Positions 8,197-15,468 are shown, counted from the first letter of the stretch. The stretch is 19,112 bases of DNA from Acidobacteriota bacterium (GCA_023265215.1 JAHFUH010000036.1:1-19112); one strand, 5' to 3'. Numbers and translations are program-made. The notes: a model not told the origin generated them from the letters alone.

Positions 8197-8238
8197 TGTC
8201 AAGAGTAATGTCACATATTTGTGACATTACTCTTGACA
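8197..8238. promoter_or_regulatory. 42-bp perfect dyad with outward TTGACA hexamers (divergent promoter/operator)
   Basis: The arm TGTCAAGAGTAATGTCACA (8197-8215) and its exact reverse complement (8220-8238) are separated by TATT. Each arm ends outwards in TTGACA. On the plus strand TTGACA (8233-8238) is followed after 18 bp by TAGATT (8257-8262), a sigma70-like -35/-10 pair leading to the URO-D-type gene at 8370. On the minus strand TTGACA (8202-8197) points at the GH51 gene; its -10 is weaker (ATAAAT at 8179-8174). The inner part would be a dimer-binding operator touching both -35 boxes. A plain transcriptional hairpin is the alternative, but no gene ends here. Confidence 0.6.
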
Positions 8239-8369
8239 GAGTCCATCAACGGGCGATAGATTCGCCCCCGATATCAGCTTGAAGCATCGGATGTGACACG
8301 ACTTCATTGCCGGAAGTTTCTTCGCCGTTTTACGACAGATAGCGTCCGAGCTCCTTTTATGCTTTAACG

Positions 8370-9500
8370 ATGGAGAACCAATCCATGCATCTTCCTATAT
8401 TCAGTCCAAATGAACTGCAGGTTATTGCCGAAATGCCGGATTTCTTTGGAGGTCCCGCGATACCCATTTACAACTTCCCTGTTGCGGGCAAAGAAGCGAT
8501 CAAAGCTTTGTATGAACGAAGGCCGATCTGGCAGGTTATGTTGGGAATCGGCGCTGAAGTCAAGAATTTCACTCCGTCGATAAATCCGGATAATGTCGCC
8601 CGCGCATTTGTTTTTGACGGCACAGTTATTCCCGGCGTCAGCAATCTAACCGGAGGCAAGGATCTTTTCGGAATTGAATGGGAGTATATACCAACAGCGG
8701 GCGGATCGATGGTGCGTCCGGGCAGGCCGTTCATCGAGGATGCCAACGACATTGAGAAAAAGCTCGTATGGCCCGACATCAACAGTTGGGATTGGGAAGG
8801 CGCCGCGAAGGTGAACGAACAGTACCTGAGTGGTACTACAGCATACGCAGCCATGTTCATGAACGGCTATTTTGAACGGCTGATTTCATTCATGGATTTC
8901 GAAGGGGCTATTCTGGCGATGGTAGACGAGGAACAGACGGACGCGGTAAAGCGCTTTTTCGATAAACTTTCCGATCTTTACATACGAATGATAGATAAGT
9001 TCACGACCTATTTCCCGCAGGTTGACATCTATACGATCCATGATGACTGGGGCTCTCAGAAGGATACGTTTTTTTCACCGGCCGTTGTGAATGAAATGAT
9101 TGTTCCTTTTATGAAAAGAGTCACCGGCTTTATTCACTCAAAAGGAAAATTTGCCGACCTGCATTGTTGCGGCAGCAATATCAAGCAGGCGCCGAATATG
9201 ATCGAGGCGGGCTTTGACTCCTGGACACCGCAAACGATGAACGACATTGAAAAGATTTATCACCTCTACGGCGACCGGATCATCATTGCGACGATGCCCA
9301 AGATATACGATGTTAACAACTCAACGGAGGAAAAGCAGCGGGCCTATGCCAGAGCATACGCCAATAAATACTGCCGCCCGGATAAACCGTCCTCATTGAG
9401 CATGTATTCGATGCCCCGGGGGGGAGACAACATTCTTACTAATGCCTTCCGCGCAGAGCTTTACATGCAATCGAGGATCAATTACAGCGGGCCGCCCTAA
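8370..9500 (+). CDS. URO-D superfamily methyltransferase-like protein (MtaA/CmuA type)
   Basis: This is a 376-residue TIM-barrel protein of the uroporphyrinogen decarboxylase superfamily. Corrinoid-dependent members (MtaA, CmuA, aryl-ether O-demethylases) carry a zinc site of the HxC type. Here HDDWGSQ (224-230) and DLHCCGSN (263-270, His265/Cys267) match the barrel end and metal site of that branch. Haem-biosynthetic HemE motifs are not apparent, so a role in methyl transfer is more likely than decarboxylation. Start: ATG 8370 has no good ribosome site; ATG 8385 has GGAG nine nucleotides upstream and is a real alternative. No corrinoid protein or reductive activase is seen here. The gene is alone on the plus strand, divergent from GH51. 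The substrate is unknown; methoxylated aromatics are a guess from the context. Confidence 0.75.
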   Translation: MENQSMHLPIFSPNELQVIAEMPDFFGGPAIPIYNFPVAGKEAIKALYERRPIWQVMLGIGAEVKNFTPSINPDNVARAFVFDGTVIPGVSNLTGGKDLFGIEWEYIPTAGGSMVRPGRPFIEDANDIEKKLVWPDINSWDWEGAAKVNEQYLSGTTAYAAMFMNGYFERLISFMDFEGAILAMVDEEQTDAVKRFFDKLSDLYIRMIDKFTTYFPQVDIYTIHDDWGSQKDTFFSPAVVNEMIVPFMKRVTGFIHSKGKFADLHCCGSNIKQAPNMIEAGFDSWTPQTMNDIEKIYHLYGDRIIIATMPKIYDVNNSTEEKQRAYARAYANKYCRPDKPSSLSMYSMPRGGDNILTNAFRAELYMQSRINYSGPP

Positions 9501-9639
9501 TACCGTTAACTTAAGCGGATAATAAAAGAATTGGTTATTAAAAAATAACAAATCGCCAATCGCCAAAACGCTCGCCGGCAAACATGCCTTTTTGCAATGC
9601 ATCCATAAAAAGACTCACATACACTCGATTCGTTTGGTT

Positions 9640-9655
9640 TTAAACAACTGTTTAA
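9640..9655. promoter_or_regulatory. putative operator TTAAAC-AACT-GTTTAA
   Basis: This palindrome is identical in both half sites to the one at 3031-3046 and differs by one spacer base. It lies 28 nt upstream of the start codon of the third LpqC-like esterase, so it should overlap the core promoter or the start of the transcript. The AT-rich ATTACAT sequence just to its right is also shared between the two sites. Confidence 0.5.
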
Positions 9656-9683
9656 TTTATTACATGCTCAAGGAAAAGCCCCT

Positions 9684-10556
9684 ATGCAAATCGCGTCAAG
9701 AATCAAAGCCATGAAACGTCTTCTTACCTTAATACTGTCGTTCCTTCTCGCGCCGGCATGCGTCCAATCCGCTCTCGCGCAAGCTCCGAAAACGGGTCCC
9801 GGTCCTCAGGCCAAAATGCCGATGCAGATCAAACCCGATCCTCGGGCGCAGCAACGCAGCTACCATTTCAAGGAAGCGGACAAGGACATAACCTATGTGT
9901 TGTATGTTTCTTCCAAAGTTTCCAAGGATAAAAAAAATCCGCTGATCATTGCGCTGCATGGGATGGGTGGCGACGCCAATTTTATAGTGCGCGACCGGTT
10001 GATCGATCTGGCGGATGAAAACGGCTTTATCGTCGCGGGTCCGATGGGCTATAACGTGACCGGTTGGTATGGGTCGCCCGTAATCTCGATGAATAAAGCC
10101 CCCGTCGATCCTCCGAACCTGGCGGAACTGAGCGAAAAAGATGTCATGAATGTATTGGAAATGATGCGGAAAGAATTCAATGTCGACAATGACCGCACCT
10201 ATTTGCTGGGCCACTCGATGGGCGGCGCCGGAACGCTGTTTCTCGGCTCAAAATATGCGTCCCAATGGGCTGCGATAGCATCCATTGCGCCGGCTGCGTT
10301 CATGATGATGAATGAGCGCAAGGAATACTTGAGCAAATTAAAGGATGCGCACGTCCCGGCAATACTCATCCAGGGCGACGCGGACACAGTGGTTCCGCCT
10401 ACCTATGCGCGCCAGTGGAGCGACTCCATGAAAGAGGTTGGGATGACGTATAAATATGTTGAATTGCCTGGAGGCGACCACGGCACCGTGATAGGCGATA
10501 GCATGCCGGACATTTTCAAGTTCTTCGCCGAATACTCCAAATCCAAAGCAAAATAA
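9684..10556 (+). CDS. secreted CE1/LpqC-like esterase, compact form
   Basis: This 290-residue alpha/beta hydrolase is the shortest of the three related esterases. ATG 9684 has AAGGA nine nucleotides upstream; ATG 9711 would remove the first nine residues and still leave a signal peptide (hydrophobic about 12-30, cut near ALA/Q). The core is DPRAQQRSYHFKEAD at 52-66, LHGMGG at 91-96, Ser178 in GHSMGG, Asp234 in GDADTVVP and His266 in GDHGT. After MGYNVTGWYGS only about 18 residues precede the AELSEKDVMNVLE helix, so it lacks the inserts of its relatives and probably shows the ancestral layout. A palindromic operator precedes it and a strong hairpin starts directly after its stop. A feruloyl, acetyl or short polyester substrate is possible. 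Confidence 0.87.
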   Translation: MQIASRIKAMKRLLTLILSFLLAPACVQSALAQAPKTGPGPQAKMPMQIKPDPRAQQRSYHFKEADKDITYVLYVSSKVSKDKKNPLIIALHGMGGDANFIVRDRLIDLADENGFIVAGPMGYNVTGWYGSPVISMNKAPVDPPNLAELSEKDVMNVLEMMRKEFNVDNDRTYLLGHSMGGAGTLFLGSKYASQWAAIASIAPAAFMMMNERKEYLSKLKDAHVPAILIQGDADTVVPPTYARQWSDSMKEVGMTYKYVELPGGDHGTVIGDSMPDIFKFFAEYSKSKAK

Positions 10557-10590
10557 TCAATGGGCGCTTTTTGTAAAAAGCGCCCATTGA
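10557..10590 (+). terminator. 16-bp perfect hairpin after the esterase stop
   Basis: TCAATGGGCGCTTTTT pairs exactly with AAAAAGCGCCCATTGA around a 2-nt centre (in practice a slightly larger loop). It begins on the base after the stop codon. The stem is very strong, but the T-tract is inside the stem and no T-run follows. It could terminate in both directions or protect the 3' end of the mRNA. Confidence 0.65.
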
Positions 10591-10639
10591 GCCTGACGCC
10601 ATTCATGTTGGGGATCTTTGATATTATTCGAGGTGATCA

Positions 10640-11523
10640 ATGGATCTGCGAAAAATCAAATTCCGTTATTTAGCGTTGCTTTTCGTGGAAATACTGGCTA
10701 TCGTGCTCGTCACAACTCCTGCAGCCGATGCGCGCTGCAATCGGGAATGTCTGACCGGTTTCATCTCGAAATACCTGGATGCCATGCTGTCGCACGATCC
10801 AGAGCGCCTGCCAACTTCCACTAATCTGAAATTCACCGAGGATTCGGAGCCGATGAAGCTGGGCGAAGGACTTTGGAAGAACGCATCCGTTATTCGGCCG
10901 TTCCGTCGCGACGTTCTTGACGTTCCTCAAGGCATTGCCACATCCAAAGTTATTGTTGAAGAAGCCGGATCGCCGGTGCTTTCCAACTGCGGTTGAAAAT
11001 TGCCGGTCAAATAATCACTGAAGTCGAAACAATGACGGTGCGCACGCAAAAAGAAGGAGCGCTCTTTAGCCCGGAGGCGCTGAAAGAGGTGCGGAAAGAG
11101 ATGGCATTTGCGCCGGAACGGAAGCAGATCGCGTCGCGCGAGGAGATGATTAAAATAGCAAACACCTATCCTGCCGGCCCAAAGATCAGAAACTTCGTTT
11201 CAGTTGACGCGCCGTTCGCCGCTCAGGCTTACCACATCGAGAATGGTGTCATTACAGCAGGCGCCGGATGCACTCGCCAAAAATGCGAGAACATCAAGAC
11301 GCAGAAACTCATCGAGCATCCCGGCATTACCTGGCGCGTGGCAGCGGTGGATGAAGATCTCTGCATTATTCTGATGCGCCTGGATTTCGGCGAAACAGCT
11401 TCCTATGCATAGGGCAAATCACTGGTAGTTTGGGAGGAATTCAAAATATACAGCGGCGCTATCCATGCGGTCGAGGCATTTATGCGCTACATGCCGTCAA
11501 ACAAAGGATCCGGCTGGGAATAA
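10640..11523 (+). pseudogene. SnoaL-like (DUF8021-type) secreted protein, frameshift and nonsense codon
   Basis: Reading across two lesions gives a protein of about 294 residues. It starts at ATG 10640 (GAGG six nucleotides upstream) with a signal peptide ending near ADA, then CNRECLTGFISKYLDAMLSHD, a typical opening of an NTF2/SnoaL-like family of unknown function (I believe DUF8021). At about 10979-10983 one T is missing: GTG CTT TCC should be VL-F-QLRLK, and the second frame continues KIAGQIITEVETM. At 11410-11412 an in-frame TAG follows ETASYA, after which the same frame reads GKSLVVWEEFKIYSGAIHAVEAFMRYMP and ends at 11521-11523 with a natural stop. The copy at 18506-19112 is a diverged relative. 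The gene is probably dead unless these are sequencing errors. Confidence 0.8.
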
Positions 11524-11536
11524 AAACGCCGCTTGC

Positions 11537-11608
11537 ACCGCAGAGGCGCAGAGTGCGCAGAGAAGATTTTACTCTCCGCATCCTCTGCGCTCTCTGCGCC
11601 TCTGCGGT
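11537..11608. repeat. long inverted repeat, CCGCAGAGGCGCAGAG type
   Basis: Arms 11537-11562 and 11583-11608 are reverse complements at 25 of 26 positions, around a 20-nt loop. The core 'accgcagaggcgcagag' resembles an intergenic palindromic repeat I have seen in many environmental bacterial genomes, so it is probably a dispersed non-coding element. It lies between the DUF8021-type pseudogene and the SGNH fragment, at the left edge of the rearranged section. Confidence 0.65.
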
Positions 11609-11672
11609 ATTCTCCAGATTCTGCAAATCAATTCTTCGCTGAAAAGTTATTTGATATGCGGATTCTATTTGA

Positions 11673-11991
11673 TTGCGGCGTTCCGTTGATTGTCGTGGAC
11701 AGATAGCTGACAGCCCAGGCATCCACCCACTTGCGCTCCAGTTCTGCGCGGACGCCAGCCGTAACAACTTGCAATAGCCTGCAGGCTGCCGGTAGCAAGA
11801 ACGCCATTTGAAGCCAATATCTCCAACATCCTTTTATAAACGCCATTGTTAACTCCGCCGTTATTCAGTGACTATTTCCAAAATCATTTTACTCAAAAGC
11901 AGGTCGCCATGATTATGTATTCGAATCTTGCAATGCGGATATTTATTGATGAATAATTTTAAAAGGCTGCAATAGCGGGCAGCTTTAGGCT
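11673..11991 (-). pseudogene. duplicated 5' end and upstream region of the SGNH esterase
   Basis: About 319 bp are a diverged copy (roughly 85% identical by eye) of 14318-14637. The copy keeps the start codon (11846), the signal peptide MAFIKGCWRYWLQ... and about 58 residues to TTINGTPQ, where homology stops abruptly; the rest of the enzyme is absent. The non-coding 145 bp upstream of the start is copied as well, including TTCGAATCTTGCAAT and the ATATTTATTGATGAATAATTT stretch. At 11991 it abuts a hydrolase fragment. It is a truncated copy that cannot make an esterase. Confidence 0.85.
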
Positions 11992-12086
11992 CTGATGATC
12001 AACGTAGGACACTGGCGCCTGGAAACAATTTCTTCATAAGGGAGTGCCGGGACTCCGACACCGCTAAAATAGCCTTGTCCCACAAT
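11992..12086 (-). pseudogene. internal fragment of an alpha/beta hydrolase paralog
   Basis: These roughly 95 bp match 17852-17946 inside the intact hydrolase. Reading minus strand gives LWDKAI, a one-base deletion, then FSGVGVPALPYEEIV and QCPTLII, against LWDKAIFNGVGVPSLPYEEIVAGLQCPTLLII in the intact gene. It is flanked on the left by the copied SGNH upstream region and on the right by the lipocalin 3' end. It is non-functional. Confidence 0.8.
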
Positions 12087-12098
12087 ATTGTTTTAGAT

Positions 12099-12641
12099 TC
12101 ATTCGGCAGGTTGCAGGGTTTTCTTCAACCGGTCTATGTCATAGTTCTGTTTTTTGAGACGCTCGATTATTTGATTATAGATGGCTGAATCCATCGTGGG
12201 AGTTCTGTTTAAGATCCAGAGATAATTGCGATTGGGGTGTCCGACAACCGCATACTGATAGTCCGGATCGAGATCAATGATCCAATAATCCCCCGAAAAA
12301 GGCCAAAAGAAGCGAACCTTAAGCTTGGCATTGCTCTTGGAATCTATAACCCAGGCTTTTCCTTTGGCATCTTTCAATTTTCCATCCAGCGTTTTTTCCT
12401 GGCATTCATTGAGAACATCGATGTCGCCGTCCTTACGCAACGTATAGGTGGCTCTGCTGGCAACACAGTTTTTTTGAAACCATTGAGGGAAACTGGCGAT
12501 CTCGTGCCATCTTCCCAGATAGCGGTTCAGATCGACGCGATCCACTGTTTTGAGCGGCGGCATTTTATCGGTAGCAGCCAGGAAGATTGCTGAAGCGATC
12601 GTTCCAAAAAATAGCAGCAACAATGTGCTTTTCACTATCAT
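12099..12641 (-). CDS. blc: bacterial lipocalin (Blc family)
   Basis: This 180-residue beta-barrel protein probably binds lipids or small hydrophobic molecules in the envelope. An N-terminal hydrophobic segment (about 5-22) acts as signal; no lipobox cysteine is present, so it is probably periplasmic or anchored rather than a lipoprotein like E. coli Blc. The lipocalin signature is clear: LGRWHEIASFP (GxW at 43-45), YTLRKDGDIDVLNEC near 66-80, a mid-barrel WVIDSKSNAKLKVRFFWPF and the C-terminal YLWILNRTP (140-148). The ATG at 12641 has a near-perfect AGGAGG eight nucleotides upstream. It is an intact single gene surrounded by gene fragments on both sides. Confidence 0.9.
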   Translation of the reverse strand: MIVKSTLLLLFFGTIASAIFLAATDKMPPLKTVDRVDLNRYLGRWHEIASFPQWFQKNCVASRATYTLRKDGDIDVLNECQEKTLDGKLKDAKGKAWVIDSKSNAKLKVRFFWPFSGDYWIIDLDPDYQYAVVGHPNRNYLWILNRTPTMDSAIYNQIIERLKKQNYDIDRLKKTLQPAE

Positions 12642-12829
12642 CGAGGGTGCCTCCTTCGCTCTCCGTCCAACAAGAATCAGAGTGCAGCATATCCAAGTTT
12701 AATGCCTGAAGATAATTGAACTATAGAATTATACGGCAATTTTGGCAATGCCGGTTGAATGCAGAATATTCTGTTTTTCTATAAATAGATGACTTATGGC
12801 AGCCGCTCATAAACGGGAGATTACAGGCA

Positions 12830-13057
12830 ATGCTGAAAATGCCGGAACTCAGCCAAAGGCAATTTCTGCAGTCGGCAACCGCGGTTTGCAGTGCGCTGGT
12901 CATGCCGCTCGTATCGCGCAGTGCGGCTGCGGGCTGGGAGGATATCACTGCAATTCTTGCACGCATCCAGGCGCCGAAGTTCCCCAAGCGCGATTTCGAT
13001 ATAAGGAAATATGGCGCTGTCGGTGATGGCGTCAAGGAATGCCGAATACCGCCGTTA
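12830..13057 (+). pseudogene. GH28 polygalacturonase, N-terminal fragment only
   Basis: About 70 residues of a secreted pectin-degrading enzyme remain. There is a signal region SQRQFLQSATAVCSALVMPLV (degenerate Tat-like), then FPKRDFDIRKYGAVGDGVKEC, the strand and turn that open GH28 and related right-handed beta-helices (DxTxYGAVGDGxxDx). Similarity ends at about 13042, where the sequence passes within a dozen bases into the 3' end of a hydrolase on the opposite strand. The open frame runs on to a stop at 13082-13084 through unrelated code. A ribosome site (GGGAG) lies about ten nucleotides upstream of 12830. The rest of the approximately 400-residue enzyme is missing. Confidence 0.75.
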
Positions 13058-13187
13058 TTAGAGCGCATCCAGCCAGCTATATAGCGCCGTTTTGTATGCG
13101 GAGTACTGCTCGCGGCGAATGCTATGCCCGGCGCCTTTTATGTATGCCCACCTAAGCGGCGATTTGGACTTCCAGAATTCGTGGACA
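13058..13187 (-). pseudogene. 3' end of an alpha/beta hydrolase paralog
   Basis: The minus-strand frame ends WKSKSPLRWAYIKGAGHS, IRREQYSAYKTALYSWLDAL and TAA (13058-13060), against WKSKSPFRWEYIKGAGHS, IRREQYAAYKTALYDWLDALK in the intact gene at 17680. About 40 codons remain in frame with mostly conservative changes, so the fragment is an old paralog rather than a fresh copy. Upstream homology is lost within about 40 bp. It begins where the GH28 fragment stops and ends close to the SGNH 3' end. Confidence 0.8.
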
Positions 13188-13240
13188 CCCATTGGTTTGA
13201 TCGCCAGTAGCAGCGCTGACCAATGCAATTTCACTATTAT

Positions 13241-14491
13241 TTACTCAAAAATGTTGAGCGGTATTGATTCGCCCATAAGGCGGTAGCCTTCGGTGTTGGG
13301 GTGTACATAGTCTCCGGTTAAATCCTTGCGAATTCTCAGCGGATTTTCAGGATCTTGAACGACTTTCTCGAAATCCAATATTGCGTCGAATTGATGCGAT
13401 TCCCGAATCCACTTATTTACAGCCTGCCGCGTGACTTCATTTGCGGGCGTGTCTTTGCGCGAGTTTTGGATCGGCAGCAACGTTGCGCCGATGACCTTGA
13501 TTCCTTGAGCATGAGCTCTGGCGATAACTTGCTCATAGGCGGCAATCAGTTTTTCCGCCGGAATCTGTTCATAACTGATGTCGTTTATGCCTTCCAACAA
13601 AATCAGATGCGATACATTGGGTCTTGAAAGGACATCGTCTTCAAGACGATTGAGGCCCGCCGGCCCCGCCGCGTCAGACGACGCCAGGCGATTGGAGCCG
13701 ATACCCATGTTAATCACACTTACCGGAGCGCTTTTTTTCAGCGCCGGCAGGCGATTGGAAAGAACATCGGGCCATGCGGCGTTAATGTCGTTTGCAGCCG
13801 CGGCGCTATCCGTAATTGAATCGCCGAGAGTCACAATTACTTTTGTGTTCGCAGGCGCCAACACTTGAACGCCTGACACGAAAAAATACATGGTGGTGCG
13901 CGAACCTGCACTTCCCGGCTGAAACGTTGCATCGCCGCAATGATCGCCCACGGTCATATAATTCGTCTTCAAACCGACGGGATGAAATGCTTCCGGCGTT
14001 GTCGTTTCCGGCAAAAACAAACTAACCGCTATATCTTGATGCTGCTCGACGGCCAGTTCCACCGGATCGCTCCATATTTCTTTCCCCGCTTCGAGCTTTA
14101 GAGCTTTGGCGCCGGCAAACGTCAGCGCCTGATCCGTTTCCGCCACGATATCCGGCCCCCCGGTCGTGCCGGCTGCGCGGCGCAACGCAACGTGAGCGGA
14201 ACCGATGACCAGCAGATGAGTGGAAAAACGGCTGGTCAATTTCACCCGCAACGCCGTCCCGCCAAGTTTAAGGAACATATTCAGGCGCAATGTTTGATCA
14301 TGGAACGTCGGAACAGTTTGCGGCGTTCCGTTGATTGTTGTGGGCAGATAGCTGACAGCCCAGGCATCCACCCACTTGCGCTCCGGTTCTGCGCCGGCGC
14401 CGGCCGTAGCAGCTTGCAACGGCAGGCAGGTTGTCACCAGCAAGAACGCCGCTTGAAGCCAATATCTCCAACACCCTTTTATAAACGTCAT
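13241..14491 (-). CDS. secreted SGNH/GDSL-family esterase
   Basis: This 416-residue hydrolase probably deacylates a carbohydrate. ATG 14491 is preferred because GGAG lies six nucleotides upstream; a second ATG at 14509 is in frame but less well placed. Signal peptide about 8-29, then an N-terminal beta-rich domain (about 38-210, KWVDAWAVSYLPTT onwards) and the SGNH domain: block I Ser225 in TLGDSITD, block II glycine in GIGSNR, block III in LEGINDI and the Asp394/His397 pair in DYVHPN. All catalytic blocks are intact. It resembles lipolytic GDSL proteins with an N-terminal jelly-roll-like domain. It is divergent from the SDR gene. Its 5' region is duplicated at 11673-11991. Confidence 0.88.
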   Translation of the reverse strand: MTFIKGCWRYWLQAAFLLVTTCLPLQAATAGAGAEPERKWVDAWAVSYLPTTINGTPQTVPTFHDQTLRLNMFLKLGGTALRVKLTSRFSTHLLVIGSAHVALRRAAGTTGGPDIVAETDQALTFAGAKALKLEAGKEIWSDPVELAVEQHQDIAVSLFLPETTTPEAFHPVGLKTNYMTVGDHCGDATFQPGSAGSRTTMYFFVSGVQVLAPANTKVIVTLGDSITDSAAAANDINAAWPDVLSNRLPALKKSAPVSVINMGIGSNRLASSDAAGPAGLNRLEDDVLSRPNVSHLILLEGINDISYEQIPAEKLIAAYEQVIARAHAQGIKVIGATLLPIQNSRKDTPANEVTRQAVNKWIRESHQFDAILDFEKVVQDPENPLRIRKDLTGDYVHPNTEGYRLMGESIPLNIFE

Positions 14492-14673
14492 GGTTAGCTC
14501 CACCGTCATTCAGTGACTATTTTCCCTAATCATATTACGCCAAAGCAGGCCTCCATGATTATGCATTCGAATCTTGCAATCCGGATATTTATTGATGAAT
14601 AATTTCAAGGGCTGCAATAGCGGGAAGCTTTGGGCTTCGGTTCAACATTTCTCATCGTTCCACGGAAGGTGTA

Positions 14674-15396
14674 ATGGAAAAAATCGCGCTGGTTACGGGA
14701 TCCACCAACAATATAGGCAAAAGCATCGCCGAAACACTGGCAATCCGGGGCTATCACGTTATCGTCACATCGCGGCACGAGGAAGAGGCTAAAAGTGTTT
14801 CGGAAAATCTGCCTGGCGGGGGCTTTTATTTTCAGGCGGATTTCTCCGACATAGCATCGATTGAAAGTTTATTTGCTTTTATACGAAACCGCTTTCAGCG
14901 GCTCGATATTTTAATCAACAATGTCGCATTTACCAAAAACGAATCGATTCTCGATTGCGATCTCCAGACATGGGAATACACCATTGCCGTTAATCTCCGC
15001 AGTTATTATCTGTGCACGAAACTCGCCGCCGAAATCATGAAAGCGCAGGGTGGCGGGAATATCATCAATATCACCGTGTCCAGTTCCAGAGGGATGAAAG
15101 ATAAGTTTTCCTATATTGTGTCAAAAGGCGGCGTCAATAATCTTACCCTGTGCGCCGCCATGGATCTTGCGCCTTATCATATCCGCGTAAATGCTGTTGG
15201 ATCCGGTCTTGTCGGAACGCCGGTCGGTTATCGGGAATATGTCAATAGGCCTTACGAAAATCCTCGTATTCCGTTAGGTCACATAGGAGAGCCTAAAGAT
15301 ATTGCCGAAGCTGTCGCCTTTTTAGCCTCCGAAGAAGCCAAATACATTACCGGCGCGCTGCTCCCTGTCGACGGCGGTGTCAACGCATCATTATAA
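14674..15396 (+). CDS. short-chain dehydrogenase/reductase (SDR, FabG-like)
   Basis: This is a 240-residue classical SDR, a cytoplasmic NAD(P)-dependent oxidoreductase. The cofactor site is TGSTNNIG (8-15), the NNVA motif (a variant of NNAG) lies at 82-85, and the catalytic set is Ser near 137, Tyr147 and Lys151 (YIVSK). The C-terminal LPVDGG is typical. The ribosome site GGAAGG is close to the ATG. The substrate cannot be told; sugar or alcohol oxidation and 3-oxoacyl reduction are both possible. It is divergent from the SGNH esterase (182-nt gap) and ends 72 nt before the broken MFS gene, which is read towards it. Confidence 0.88.
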   Translation: MEKIALVTGSTNNIGKSIAETLAIRGYHVIVTSRHEEEAKSVSENLPGGGFYFQADFSDIASIESLFAFIRNRFQRLDILINNVAFTKNESILDCDLQTWEYTIAVNLRSYYLCTKLAAEIMKAQGGGNIINITVSSSRGMKDKFSYIVSKGGVNNLTLCAAMDLAPYHIRVNAVGSGLVGTPVGYREYVNRPYENPRIPLGHIGEPKDIAEAVAFLASEEAKYITGALLPVDGGVNASL

Positions 15397-15468
15397 ATTT
15401 CGTAAATTCCCGAAAATGCAGAAAAATGAGCATCCCCGCGGAAGTCGAGATAATGCGCCTGTGTTCTC

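Noticed and set aside
8197..8238. Dyad read as a CRP-type site (TGTGA-N6-TCACA)
   Set aside because: The half sites are oriented the wrong way (TGTCAC...GTGACA), so it does not fit the CRP consensus.
9533..9571. AT-rich hairpin (GTTATT/AATAAC) and an ATCGCCA direct repeat after the URO-D-type gene
   Set aside because: The stem is only six A/T-rich pairs and the repeat is two short units; neither is above what chance would give.
11410..11412. TAG in a cluster with a methyltransferase as a pyrrolysine codon
   Set aside because: The interrupted gene is a DUF8021-type protein, not a pyrrolysine-containing methylamine methyltransferase, and it also carries a frameshift. The other premature stop nearby (2118-2120) is TAA. 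Decay or sequence error explains both better.
11480..11767. Open frame spanning the 11537-11608 inverted repeat
   Set aside because: It reads through the palindromic repeat and the SGNH fragment in a non-native frame, so it is a by-product of repeat composition.
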